Of a stretch of DNA of 64,000 bases, positions 21,116 through 32,382 are shown one piece after another. The notes below the pieces were generated by a model. The model saw nothing but the letters and a program-made list of their open reading frames with translations. It had not been told where the DNA came from and did not search any database. The stretch spans positions 9,393,529 to 9,457,528 of the forward strand of contig LNAC01000001.1 in the NCBI GenBank assembly GCA_002007465.1, in the 5' to 3' direction. Position 1 is the stretch's first letter. Every line of letters begins with the position of its first letter. This DNA is from Ailurus styani (Eukaryota; Chordata; Mammalia; Carnivora; Ailuridae). The translations under genes and the position numbers were made by a program.

Positions 21116-21869
21116 CAAGCTAAATTGTATATTCGCTTTTGTTTAGAATTTGAAGTTTTCCCTTAGGATTAGAAAGTTGGGGTCATAATAATTTTTGAAA
21201 TGAGTTATTTTCTAAGTAGAAAACAAATCACCGTAGCACACAGATTTCTTGGCATTCTAAATATTTAGATTTGTGGCCTTCCTCCAGTTTTCTTCAAACA
21301 CTTTTGAAAGTGTGAATAATTATACTCTATGCCAGTATAAATAGCATTTTTATTTCCGAGAGAAATCTAAACACTTGAAGGCCCTTTAAGTATGTTATCT
21401 GCAAAATTTTGTTAATAAAAATAGCTGCGAAGATATCCTTGCTTCCCTGGGCCTGGGTCCACCGCCTGGGCTCCCGGCTCCCACTGCACCCTCCACCTCT
21501 CCGGTGTGGCCCTCCAGAACTGTCCACCCCAGGCTGGCAGGACTGTCCTGCCCTTGTTCAGCCCTGGATCCCACAGCCTAGAACATTTCCAGTTCCCAGG
21601 GCTAGATTCTGAAGTTTGGATTTCTGGGTTTGTTTTGTCCCCAGCAACTGGCCTTTTCTGCTTGACCTGGCAATGCCTGGTCCAGGGCTTTGATCTCACT
21701 CCAGCGAGACAGAACCAGAGCTTATCGAAACAGCCCGGGGTCGGGGTCGTTAGGAAGATTATAAGAGGGAAGATAAGTAGAAGCACTTTGTGAGTCATAG
21801 GGTGCTATACAAACGCAGTAGAGCATTACTTTGCATAATAAAAATTACTATTTTTTAAATAATTTTTGG
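21116..21869. other. Non-genic stretch
   Basis: No repeat recognised. Overlapping frames on both strands at 21412-21798 have no domain; the sequence shows no splice-consistent exon. Confidence 0.35.
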
Positions 21870-22045
21870 GCCATTGCTACAAGCCAGGAAGTCAATGTTC
21901 TACAAAATCCTCTCCTTTAATTCTCATCTCTAGTTCTCAGGAGAAACCTAAGGATTCAGGAATTTAGCCAAGCTCGGGCAGCTGAGCCCACGGAGCCAGG
22001 AATCTCCCCCAGGCCTGGGGCTCCAGAGCCCACGCTCTTAAATTG
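21870..22045 (-). mobile_element. MIR (antisense)
   Basis: CTTTAATTCTCATCTCTAGT, AGGAGAAACCTAAGGATTCA and GAATTTAGCCAAGCTCGGGC, then CACGGAGCCAGGAATC, preserve the antisense MIR order (TTTAATCCTCACAAC...GAGGAAACTGAGG...GGTCACACAGC...GAGCCAGGATTC). Confidence 0.75.
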
Positions 22046-24936
22046 GCTACATTTAAATCTGATCCCATTATAAGTTGAGAACATATTCTGGGATATGTTC
22101 AGACTTGAGTCTGGATTTTTAAATCACAATCATATTTAGTTTCTTTTCCTATTCCAAACTGTGCTTTACCTACCGGGAGTGCCTCCCAGCAAGTTTTAGT
22201 TCATTGTCTCTGAAGGGTGGCCTCTACGTCCCTCCCATGCGCATCACAGGTGCCGTCGGTGTATGAGCTGCGTCCTAGCCTCCCCCCCACCCCCACCGTC
22301 GTATTTCTGGTTTATCTACAAGAGAAGACCCGGGACCTGGGTGTGAAAGAAGCAGGAGACAGCAGCCCTGGAAGGATGCCTCCCACCCACCCGTTTGGGA
22401 GCCTCCAATCTGTTAGGACCATTATCTTACCCCGTTGTGCATGTTTTGGTTCAGATAATGTTGATTTCCCCTCCCTCCAACTTGGAAAATCACTTACCCT
22501 ACAGTGTATAAAGTAGGAATGCCTTGTGCTTTAGAAAGGTGCATGAAATAGAAAGGGAATTTACCTTACCCCCTCTGGGCACCTCAGTGAGCACTTTGAA
22601 AGATGCCTAATGAAGCATGGGGCTTCTTTAGAGTGGACTGACTTACATTCAAGCCGCAAGCTTTGGGTTTTTTCTCCTCCATCCTCTGATCACGGGTGAG
22701 AGCAGGTCTCATCTCTCTCCCCCTCACCCCCAGCTCCAAACAGCCCCCATCTACCACCGCCCACCCCTAACCACCCCCCTCCCCCAGCCAGGAGGCAAAT
22801 ATCCTGTGGCTCCCTCCCCCAAGTCAGCCTGAAAATAGCGCTCAGAGGGAGAGAAAGCGGCTTTGGGAAGTGTGACCTGAGCAGTCAGCTTAGGCGAAAT
22901 GTACACAATAAACTTCTATCTGGACTGAATTGTTCTGTAAAGTGGCAATCACTTCCCAGACAGACGGGCCCTGGAGGACCCGCCATTCTGCATCTTTTAA
23001 TCACCGTTGCTATGGAGAAAGCCACTATTTCATTAGAGAAAGCGCCTTAACGCAATTAACACATAGTTCAGTTGTTCCCCATCCCTTTGGGGCCCCAAGA
23101 TGGAGGGGGTTGGGGGTGTCGCTTTCCCTGGGGCCCACGGGAGACAGCAGGCCAAGCAGGGCAGGGAGGGTTCCCAGGAAAGAAACTCTCAGCGGTACAG
23201 GACTGGGTTGCATATTAAGGGACGTCCAAAAGAGGAACGAGCTTAAAATTAACAAAAACTCAGGGTGCGTGTTTGACTCGGTGTTTCAGAGCAGAGCAAC
23301 ACAAACTAAAACAGAGGAAAAAGTCTCTGGATCCTTTTTGAGTTGGAAATACACTGATCTATATACACCCTCTGGTGAAACTGATTTTCCTACTATTTCT
23401 TGTTTCAATTCGCTTTTTTTTCAGGACTGGGACTAACCCTAGCTGGGCACAGAGGCGACCACTGTCCCCACAGCCGGCTGCGGATTTTTCCTGGCCGCTG
23501 TTTTAAACTCCCTTTCACAAGCTCATTTGCAAAACAGGGAAGATAATATTTTCTACTGAACTGGGCTATCCTAAGAAGCAGCTTTCCCCAGGGTGCCTGC
23601 CGGCCCAGAAAAAGGAAATGCTCGTACAAAAAGATGAGTTTTGATGTTTACGAAATGAGGGCTTGGAGAGAGTTTCACGAAGTTACCAAATTCTGGGCAT
23701 TTCCCAGGAGCCGGGCCATAGATGGGTGTCCCTGTCCTAGGCTTTTCTCTAGCTGCCTAGAGCAAAAGACTCCAGCAATAATTTCATTCTCAATTAGCAG
23801 TATTAAAAAGCAGTAGAAGGAATACTTCTGCACCCTTAGTTCTAAGAAATCTGTCCGGCAGGAGAAGGGCGGCCGAAAAGGCGGGCGGGCAAGCGAGTGC
23901 TGGCATATATATCTTGTATATAGATGTTTGCATCATCCCTAATTAGCTAATGTATTTCTTTCCGCCTGCCCTCTTGGAGGAATTCTCAAGCGTGTCCCCT
24001 GCCGCTCCTGGAGACCGCAGAAAAGCAAATGACACCGAATTTTCCCTTCTTAATTAAAATGTTAAACAGGGTTAAGATGCCAAGTTTCATCAGAGATATT
24101 TGTTCCCCCGGTGAACTCTTAAGTCCTGCTGGGGTTCAGTTCAATGGGAGTTATTTGAATCAACACATGTTATTAAGTTTCCAAATGTAATCAGCCCAGA
24201 TATTTTAATGGAAACTTTCGCCTTTCTTTTAATAAGCATGTGGTTTGGTTAAAAAAGCACTTGGGTGAGGTGCCCTGCGTTGCCCTTCCGTAACCAAATC
24301 GCCATAGCAACGGGCAGCTGGTCTCTACAAAGGCGGCAGGCACGGCGAGAGGGCCACCGGCGGGCGCCCAGCCCCCAGCCGCAGTGTTTGGCCAGGCATA
24401 AATATCCTCAATGGGATTAGAATGTTTAAGGGGCTAAAGGCTGTGGGAAAACTTTTGTCTGCCATATTTATCTCTTCTGCTGTTGTGTGTTAGCATTTCC
24501 ACTCAGGGTACAATGGGGTTAAAAGTAAGAGCAAATGTTTTGATGGGTTTATTTTGAATTATGAATTCACGGGTCTGCATAATCGCCTGTCAACATCAAG
24601 CTGCTTTCGACTGTGCCAGAGATGGGGGGGGGTGTGGGGGGGAAGAAGGCAGTGGGAATCTACACCAGGGAATAGCTTCAGCATGGAGAATGAATTACAT
24701 GGGTGAGGGGAGCCGCTTTTCCCCCTGGGTGGACGCTGCGTATCTTAGAGACAGGTTTCGGGCTCCCAGAGCTGCTCCCGGGGTGAGGTCTTTGCAAAGA
24801 GCAGGTCTTCTTCTTTGACCAGTTTGTTGTTCTGGGGGAGGAAGGAACTGGCAGGCAGGTGTTTCTGTGTCCTGGTCCTCACACGCTCTGGAAGTTGCAT
24901 AGGACGCGGTGTTCGGTATGGTCGCGAGGAGTGTTC
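22046..24936. promoter_or_regulatory. Repeat-free block, candidate conserved non-coding cluster
   Basis: About 2.9 kb without any interspersed repeat that I recognise, in a window where repeats otherwise occur every 1-2 kb. It contains homeobox-type cores TAATTA at 23940-23945 and TTAATTAA at 24050-24057, an AT-rich segment 23905-23960, and an RFX-like 12-mer CCGTTGCTATGG on the plus strand at 23004-23015 and on the minus strand at 24302-24313. The segment 24390-24560 (ATAAATATCCTCAATGGG onward) also has the look of a conserved enhancer. Conservation is inferred from composition; I could not align it. Confidence 0.45.
22756..22785 (-). repeat. C-rich run, minus-strand G-quadruplex motif
   Basis: Four C-runs of three or more (CCC, CCCC, CCCCCC, CCCCC) with short spacers give a minus-strand G4 motif within the repeat-free block. 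Confidence 0.6.
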
Positions 24937-25408
24937 TGTGATGGGCCGAAGTGTGTCCTTGTGTGAACTCATATGTTGACCTTATAACCCCAAGCCCCTT
25001 AGTGTGTGACTGCATTTGGAGATAGGATCTTTGAGGAAGGAAGGCTGTTAGGGTGAGGCTAGTCCACTCTGACCCGTGTCCTTATGAGAAGTGGAGGATC
25101 TTTGAGGAAGGAAGTGAAAACAAGGCCGTTAGGGTGAGGCTAGTCCACTCTGACCAGTGTCCTTGTGAGAAGAGGTTGGACTGCAAAGACACACCAGAAG
25201 TATGTGGGCACAGGAGAAAGACCACATGAAGACGCAGCAAGAAGGTGGCCATCTCCAATCTAAGGAGAGAAGCCTTGGAAGAAACCAAACCAACCAACAT
25301 GTCCGATGTTGGACTTCCAACCTCCGAAGCTGTGAGAAAATAAATTTCTATTGTCTCTGCTGCCCAATCTGTGGCATTTTGTTATGAGAACCCTGGCAAA
25401 TAAATACA
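24937..25408 (+). mobile_element. MLT1-type LTR with an internal duplication
   Basis: LTR text in the sense direction: AACTCATATGTTGACCTTAT, GACTGCATTTGGAGATAGGA, GACTTCCAACCTCCGAAGCT, GAGAAAATAAATTTCTATTG, ending GCAAATAAATACA. The segment beginning GGATCTTTGAGGAAGGAAG occurs twice (25025 and 25096), so a piece of about 70 bp is tandemly duplicated; the second copy has about 10 extra bases. No internal retroviral genes adjoin it. Confidence 0.85.
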
Positions 25409-26259
25409 CCCTCCCCCCAAACAATTTTCCAACTCCACTGGACATGTGGGTGACATGTGATAGGAGACGCATGTGTGAAGGCCCTGTGAAGACAGCTGAG
25501 GCCACAGCCCAACTCTCTCCCTTTTCCTCTTTCTCTGGAGAAAAACACATGTCCCATTCCTAAACCAGAGACCCTGCCATTAAAGCAAAGTTAGCACACA
25601 ACATTGTCTATCGCTTCGGAGCGACCTACCTTTTTCTTTTGTACTCCTATCCAGCTTTGATGTTATGTGTAATTGGCACATTTAATGGAGCAGAAGTTGA
25701 ACTATTACATTATTTTGTAAAACTTCTGTGCTAACCATGATCAGGATGATACGGCCAAGCTCATTATACCCCCCAGGAATCCCAGTGTTTGAGGGTCCAG
25801 GACCTCCCCACACGGATCCTTCGCTACGTTCCACTGAGCCAGTCCTGCCCCACCCAAGCGAGCAAGGGAAGTCCCTGTTCCAACTGCCCTGGGAAATGAG
25901 CTAAGTGTGAACTGGACGGGGGTAGGCATGCCCCAGTTTTAAGCAGACCTGGTGTGTCAAACTTGGATTTGAAAACAGAAAATTTAAGATTGCTGATGTG
26001 CATTTCTATAAAGTGCACTTTGCAAAATGAGATGTAAAGGATACATTGAACAACAGGCTCCTTCAGAACATTTAGAATTGGATTCGGTGTAGAGAATTAT
26101 GATTTGCAGGGAATTTCTTGCAGAACACTTACACGAAGCAAGGCCTTCCTCTTCAGTAGAAGGGGCACTGATGAATAAGCAAGATCTCTTTCTTACACTG
26201 TTTAGGTCAGGAAGGGGGGTAGTGCAGCCGGATGAGGGGCAGGTACAACTGAATAGATG
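25409..26259. other. Non-genic stretch
   Basis: No repeat family or gene recognised. A minus-strand 148-codon frame (25984-26430) runs into the CA/CG tract and has no domain. Confidence 0.35.
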
Positions 26260-26390
26260 AATATACATACACAGAAATATATATACACATGTACATATAT
26301 CTGTAGATAGACAACCATACACAGATATGCACGTATTCACGTCCCTGGGATTACACGCGCGCACGCGCGCACGCACACACACACACACAG
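26260..26390. repeat. AT/CA-rich low-complexity tract ending in a long alternating purine-pyrimidine run
   Basis: ATATACATAC-type text is followed at 26353-26389 by 37 bases of perfect purine-pyrimidine alternation rich in CG and CA steps (ACACGCGCGCACGCGCGC, then (CA)n). It is a classic Z-DNA-prone composition. Confidence 0.85.
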
Positions 26391-26414
26391 TTTCTCGCAG
26401 TTGCTGCTTCATTC

Positions 26415-26560
26415 GAGGACCATTTACCAAGTGCTCGCTCTGTTTGCTATGGTGCTAGCAGCTTAGAATACAGATGATAACACAGTTTGTGCCTGAGAAA
26501 TTCACAACTAGAGGAGTGATATCTGGAAACAAATAATTATAACACCACTGACGTGAACCA
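26415..26560 (-). mobile_element. L2 3'-end fragment (diverged)
   Basis: TTTACCAAGTGCTCGCTCTG, TGGTGCTAGCAGCTTAGAAT and CAGATGATAACACAG follow the antisense L2 end (TATGTGCCAGGCACTGTGCTAGGCACTGGGGATACA). Confidence 0.55.
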
Positions 26561-27404
26561 CAATGGGATGTTTGCAGCCACTTCTTCCCAAGTGCACAGC
26601 CCTGCCTGCTTTCACACGCCCACTTGTGAAGTCCAGCCTCCGTGTGGCGGGATCACGTGCCTGGCTTCAGGGAGAAAGCAGAGAATTCTGTGCCAAGATG
26701 TAGATACTTCCCCCCATGCATTAGAAGTGATAAAAATGTGCAAAATTAATGAAGTAGAATGCAAATTTGCCTTAGGATGGTAATGGAGGTTTCTTCCTTA
26801 CCTGAAATGGGTCTTTAAGGAGAATCTAAAAACCAAACAGGAAACAGTTTGGGTTTATTTTTAGTTCTTACCACTTGAAGCTTTCGCGGGTCCCTACTTT
26901 TGGAGTTTGGGATCCCAAAATTTGCATAGCTCCGTGGAGAACGTCCATGTTTCACTCATCCATCTTCTCCCTTCTTCCTATTCTGTATCTGCCTTCCTTC
27001 GATCGCCCTTCCCTCCCCTGGTGGATGGGGTAAGAGGAATTCTTGGTGCCTCTGCCACTCCACCTCACGCTGCTGTCTGAATAACAGACCTAGGGCACAA
27101 GTGCAATTGTATTCCCCCCTCAGCGTCTCCCCCTCTGAGGGTATTTAACCTTTCTTAGCTGCCATCCGTATGCTAAAGAGTATGCATGTGTGGGACTTAT
27201 GAAATAGAGTCCAACCCTGAAACCAAGCATCGGGGAGCCCTGGTTGGAGCCCACCTGGCTCTCAGAAGCTTCCGCCAAGCTCTGTGGCGTGCTGGATGCC
27301 CCTTGACCTGTGTTTGCTGCGTCCACCTCCCCTCACACCTTTCCACTCACCTCCCACTCACCTGTTGCACTCTCCCCACCTGGAACAGTTTGTGATAAGT
27401 TAAC
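26561..27404. other. Non-genic stretch
   Basis: No feature recognised. Short frames only. Confidence 0.35.
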
Positions 27405-27418
27405 AAAGAAAGTCATGA

Positions 27419-27613
27419 AGGGTGCCTGGGTGGCTCAGTTGGTTCAAGGGTCCGACTCTCGATTTGGGCTCAGGTCATGATTTCAGGGTCCTGAGATGGA
27501 GTCCCCTCTTGGGCTCTGCACCAGGCCTGGAGCCTGCCTAAGGTTCCTCTTCCTCTCCCTCTGCCCCTCCCACCCCCAAGCAGACAGGCTTGCGCTCTCT
27601 CTCTTTCTCTCTC
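27419..27613 (+). mobile_element. Can-SINE, older subtype
   Basis: Sense SINEC with a pyrimidine-rich middle and no A-tail beyond a short run. Flanks AAAGAAAGTCATGA (27405-27418) and AAAAAAAGTCATGA (27614-27627) form a 14-bp duplication with one change. Confidence 0.94.
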
Positions 27614-27801
27614 AAAAAAAGTCATGAGCACATTCATGTAAAAGAATAACACTTATATAATAAACAATAAACAAAAGCTCCCATTTAGAAAAAAAAAAAA
27701 CTTGTGGAAAGACACTAAAATATTCAGAGTGGTAGTTTCTGGGTACTGGAGTAGTGCATGCATTTTTTTTCTTTCTACTTTCTGTGTTTCCTGAATTTTT
27801 A

Positions 27802-28026
27802 TTTATTTTTATTTATTATTTTTTTAAGATTTTATTTATTTATTTGACACAGAGAGAGAGAGATCACACGTAGGCAGAGAGGCAGGCAGAGAGGCAGGCA
27901 GAGAGAGAGGAGGAAGCAGGCTCCCTGCTGAGCAGAGAGCCCGATGTGGGCCTCGATCCCAGGACCCTGAGATCATGATCCGAGCCGAAGGCAGAGGCTT
28001 TAACCCACTGAGCCACCCAGGCACCC
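27802..28026 (-). mobile_element. Can-SINE, first of a tandem pair
   Basis: Antisense mustelid-type SINEC (two tandem GAGAGGCAGGCA units). The flank TTTCCTGAATTTTT is at 27787-27800 and 28027-28040, and a diverged third copy, TTTCCCGAATGCTT, lies beyond the next SINE at 28234-28247. Confidence 0.95.
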
Positions 28027-28041
28027 TTTCCTGAATTTTTA

Positions 28042-28230
28042 AAAAAGATATATTTATTTAGAGAGCACGAGCAGGAGGGGTAGAGGGGGTAGAGGAGAGA
28101 GAGAATCTCAAGCAGGCTCTGCACCAAGCAGGGAGCCCAACATGGGGCTCGATCCCACAACCCTGAGATCATGGCCTGAGCTGAAACCAAGAGTTGGACG
28201 CTTAACCAACTGTACCACCCAGGCGCCTAT
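28042..28230 (-). mobile_element. Can-SINE, older, second of a tandem pair
   Basis: Antisense SINEC of an older subtype (GAGCACGAGCAGGAGGGG, later CCAACATGGGGCTCGATCCC). Its right flank has diverged from its left, fitting greater age than its left neighbour. Confidence 0.92.
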
Positions 28231-28387
28231 GGGTTTCCCGAATGCTTAATATTAAATATATTTTGCCCTAGGAAAGGAAGAAAAAACAAAAAAGGATTTC
28301 AAAAATAAAACCTACGTATTCTTCAAGACCTCGCTTGGGATGGCAGACAATTCATCTTCGGATGATAGAAAAGAAAATGAGCTTTTA

Positions 28388-28576
28388 GGGCACCTGGGTG
28401 GCTCAGTGGGTTAAGCCTCTGCCTTCAGTTCAGGTCATGATCTCAGGGTCCTGGGATCGAGGCCCGCATCGGGCTCTCTGCTCAGCAGAGAGCCTGCTTC
28501 CTCCTCTCTCTGCCTGCCTCTCTGCCTACCTGTGATCTCTCTCTCTCTGTCAAATAAATAAATAAAATCTTTTTAA
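28388..28576 (+). mobile_element. Can-SINE, mustelid subtype
   Basis: Sense SINEC with a perfect 14-bp duplication AAAATGAGCTTTTA at 28374-28387 and 28577-28590. Confidence 0.97.
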
Positions 28577-28599
28577 AAAATGAGCTTTTAATTAGTCAA

Positions 28600-28770
28600 A
28601 CTGAAGTTCAGAGCCACCTCCCACTACTTAGTGGCTAGGATTAGCTGTGTGAGCCTCAGTACACACATCTTTAACATGGGATAATGTCTTTCGCATAAAA
28701 CATGGGGGATAAAATATTATGTCCATAAGCTACTTAGCATGTTGTTTTGCAGTAGAGGCTAATAGGGTTG
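28600..28770 (+). mobile_element. MIR
   Basis: CCCACTACTTAGTGGCTAGG, TGTGTGAGCCTCAGTACACA and TTAACATGGGATAATGTC follow the MIR order (TGGCTCTGCCACTTACTAGCTGTGTGACC...CTGTAAAATGGGGATAAT). Confidence 0.65.
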
Positions 28771-30344
28771 ATTTTGATCCCTTCCCCTTCCTCGTCCTCT
28801 GTGTGACGCATTCTCTTCCTACCCTTCCTGGGTCATCACGGCCCTACTGTGTCCCGTGATGCAGATCGAGAACACAAAAGCTATTCAGCTACCCCGTGTG
28901 TCCTGGAGCTCCTCTTCCCAGGACAGGCTTAAAAAATATTTTTCAGCCAGAAGTAAATCACCAATCTCTGTGATGAAATCAAGCATCTGCCAGAAAAGTT
29001 CTGAGAAACCAAGACACAACAAAAAACAGACTCAGCCAGAAAGCAAGAAAAACCAAGGGAAAAAGAGTAGCCATTTTACGCTCACTTGAAAGTCATAACT
29101 ATCAGAAAATTCAGACTTATGACTCCCTCTCCCGCTATAAGCTCCTCACCTCGCACGTATGTGATGGAGACTGTAAAAGTTCACACGGCGTCCGGTAGTG
29201 CGCGGTACAAACAGATGGCACGACGTGTGTGAGTCACTGTGGCGATGGGATTCATAACCTGGAATTTCCTTGCTTTTATGCATCGGTAATCGCCTCCACC
29301 ATAGCTGCGCCTCGACGCCCGAACCCGAACTGCATTTATAGCCGGAACGAGGAGGGAAGAAGGGAGCCTTCGCGAGGCCCTGACACCGCCCTGCTTCTCT
29401 TGGGGTTTACTTGCACGATTTCCAAGTGATGGTGCTCAGAGACCTCTTGGAATACATGGAATATGTTCCCGCAATATTGCACTTTTGCTTGTGTTTGTTT
29501 TTCTATTAAAATAAATATTTTCGGGTGAGGGCTGTGTCTCCACGGCGCTTGCTGTTGGCAGAGGCCCGTAGCTCGCACTCGGATGCTCCAGCGTCCTACG
29601 CAGCATCCAGCACCGCGCGCAGGTAAAGCTGGGGCTTCACACGCTGTGTCGTGCGGAGAGCTCCTTAACACCTGCCTCTCGTGATTCCAGAAACTTCGGG
29701 AATGTCACCTCCAGAAGAAGCTGCCCACCCCGAGGCGAGGCGGACGTGGAATGCTGGACTGGGAGGTGACCTTGAGCTGTGGTACATTGTCACGCCACAA
29801 GCAGAGATGTCCCCCGCGACCCTCCAGCTCCATGCCCAGGTGAGTGGCTTCTGTCCTTTGAAAGATGCACAGACGATGAGCGAGCGCTGCTTTTCCCAGG
29901 GGCCCGTCCCTTGACTAATGCTGCCGCTGGCAAGGAAATTATGCTTTTGTTGTACCTTAATCTTTCATTCTTGGCTCCGACTCTTTAGTGGGAACGGCTT
30001 CTCCCAGGACGGAGAACAGACAAGGACGGTCTCTAGGAGGCTTTGACACCTGCTGGTTGTTATGAAGGCTTTCTGCTCTCTGTCGTCTGCGGTCCCCAAC
30101 CATCCAGCACGCGTTCAGCTTTCTCTCTGGGCCTTGTTTTCTTACCCTTCATTGGCCTTGTCATTGTCAGGCTCCGAAGATGCCACTCTCTGCGGCAGAG
30201 TCACAGTCCCCAGATGAGGAAGTGTGAGCTTAAGGACTGAATTCGAAATTATTTCTGAGTCTAAGGTAGGACTTGTCATAGCTCCCAGGAAAGTTTTTTC
30301 TTAAAGCACTTGTTCAAATGGTTATGAACAGAACAAAAACAACA
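28771..30344. other. Non-genic stretch
   Basis: No repeat family recognised. A 77-codon frame at 28856-29089 is very Ser/Lys-rich (KKNQGKKSSHF near its end) but has no recognised relative; I do not call it a gene. The text near 29480-29525 is AT-rich (CTATTAAAATAAATATTTTC). Confidence 0.35.
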
Positions 30345-30422
30345 TCAGATGTGCACGCACATACCCATGCACACACACACCCAGACACATGTGCACACTC
30401 ACGTACACACACACACGCCCGG
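30345..30422. repeat. CA-rich imperfect repeat
   Basis: Interrupted CA repeats (GCACACACACACCC, ACGTACACACACACACG). It explains the Cys/Val-rich minus-strand frame over it. Confidence 0.9.
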
Positions 30423-31321
30423 GTATGTGAAGTAGTGGAGAGATGGTGGGAGCTAATTATGTGCTTGTTTCTTCCAAGGAGAGTCAGCTCATGATAGATG
30501 ATGGTCATGGCATTTGGAATATTTTCAACTCCTGCATTTTATTTTTTATTTACTTTGCCGAGTGTCTTTCGGTAATTCCTGCCAGAGTTGCATTTTGGAA
30601 AATGGCAAGCACCTCCTTGGCAATACCTGAGAGGAAAAATCTAGGCGTACGCCCGGGTCAGGGCCAAGCGGCCTGTCCCTGTGACTGAGCCAGCGAGGTC
30701 AGTGTGGGTTTTGTTTTTTTGGTGGGGGTAGGGAATTGGAGGAGCGGTAAGATGGTTTGCTAAGACAAAAATGCCCTCGGTGTTTGTGTGAACTTCCTGA
30801 AGCACAGAAAATCTTTCAGTAGTCCAAAAACAAAAGGGAAATGCTGATAGTTTTAAGCCTTTTGCAGGTACATTTGGGTACGTGGTTGTTTTTTGAGAGG
30901 TCTCAGGAAGGGTGAGGCTGGGAAGAAGTTGGGGGTTTTGATCCACCAGTAAAATCTCCTTCTCAAGTGGTAGCAAAAATGAGTGTTTTCCGCAGGGTAT
31001 ATAAAAGCTAGATGGAAGTTTAAAATTGTTCTAAGAAATTAACAAATATCAAGAATTCCCATTCAACTCATCAAGGAAGGGTCTTAAAAGCACGAGCATG
31101 AATCTATCAAGTGTCTAAACTTCTTGGCTAAGGTGATTTAGTTCTGGTTGGGGACATAGTGGTTAATCTTAATGGGCTCTAGTCTGTTCACTTATTCTGG
31201 AGAGACCATGGAGACCTCTGCACAAGAAGTGCTTGAGTTCTTGAACCCAAGAGTCATAGTAAATGGACCCCAGTTTCCCGTTCATTTAAGTATTTCCAGA
31301 GCTACTTTCTTTTAGAGCCAC
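30423..31321. other. Non-genic stretch
   Basis: No gene, RNA or repeat recognised. Confidence 0.35.
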
Positions 31322-31336
31322 AAAAATCCCTGTTAG

Positions 31337-31530
31337 TGGGCGCCTGGGTGGCTCAGTGGGTTAATGCCTCTGCTTTCGGCTCAGGTCATGATCTCAGGGT
31401 CCTGGGATCGAGGCCCGCATCGGGCTCCCTGCTCACCGGGGAGCCTGCTTCCCCCTCTCTCTCTGCCTGCCTCTCTGCCTACTTGTGATCTCTCTCCCTC
31501 TGTGAAATAAATAAATAAAATCTTTAAAAA
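31337..31530 (+). mobile_element. Can-SINE, mustelid subtype
   Basis: Sense SINEC with a perfect 15-bp duplication AAAAATCCCTGTTAG at 31322-31336 and 31531-31545. Confidence 0.97.
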
Positions 31531-31789
31531 AAAAATCCCTGTTAGAGTTTTCTCTGATGCACTCAGGATAAGTGATTATACTACAACTGTGTATTTATTG
31601 GTATTTATATACCATTTCCAAAGTTTGACATCTTGAAATAAGGACATGTAATCAATGGGAGAGATTTTAAAAATAAAGTCAGAAAGAGAGATCACCAGCC
31701 GCGTAGGGGGGAAGGGGTCATAAGTGGTTGGAGAGGGGTCTATGGGGGAATATATGGAAAGATGGGCAGGATTAGATTTGGCCGTGACA

Positions 31790-32184
31790 GAAAACCCAGA
31801 GTAATATGGGCTTATATAAGAGAGTTTATTTTTCTCTCCTATAAAGGTTCATGGATAGGCAATCTAAGTTGAGATGGTAGCCCCATGATCTTGGCTCCTA
31901 TCTTTCTTCTCTGCCAGCTTTAGCTTGAACCTCATGGTCCAAAATAGTTGCTTAAGCTCCAGTCATCACATTAACCTACCAGTCAGCAGAAAAGGGGGAA
32001 AACTGCACACTACACTTCCTCTAATATCCTACTTGCCGGAAGTTAATTTATAGCTTCACTATGTCTGGTTGCAAGCAAATCAGGGAGATCTGGTATCTAC
32101 TCTGAGTAACCATGTACCCAGATAAAAATCAGAAGTTGTATTTTTAAGAAGAGGGACAAGAAGTAGACTGGATACCCATTCTTT
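31790..32184 (-). mobile_element. Mammal-wide interspersed repeat, family uncertain
   Basis: TTTATTTTTCTCTCCTATAA, TTGAACCTCATGGTCCAAAA, ACTTGCCGGAAGTTAATTTA and CCATGTACCCAGATAAAAAT, then AAGAAGAGGGACAAG, give a longer member of the same old family as at 20225-20450. A Can-SINE interrupts its far end at 32185. Confidence 0.55.
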
Positions 32185-32382
32185 TTTTTTTTTTTTAAGA
32201 TTTTATTTATTTGACAGAGAGAGAGAGAGATCACAAGCAGGCAAAGAGGCAGGCAGAGAGAGAGGAGGAAGCAGGCTCCCCACTGAGCAGAAAGCCCAAT
32301 GCGGGCCTTGATCCCAGCACCCTGAGATCATGACCTGAGCCGAAGGCAGAGGCTTTAACCACTGAGCCACCCAGGCACCCCT
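32185..32382 (-). mobile_element. Can-SINE, mustelid subtype
   Basis: Antisense SINEC with a T14 tail. The flanks GGATACCCATTCTT (left) and GGTACCTATCCGTTCTT (right) are a diverged duplication. Confidence 0.95.

Noticed and set aside
22046..24936. The repeat-free block considered as protein-coding (168-codon frame 22930-23436)
   Set aside because: The frame has no domain, is interrupted soon on both sides, and the block's AT-rich motif text is more like regulatory DNA.
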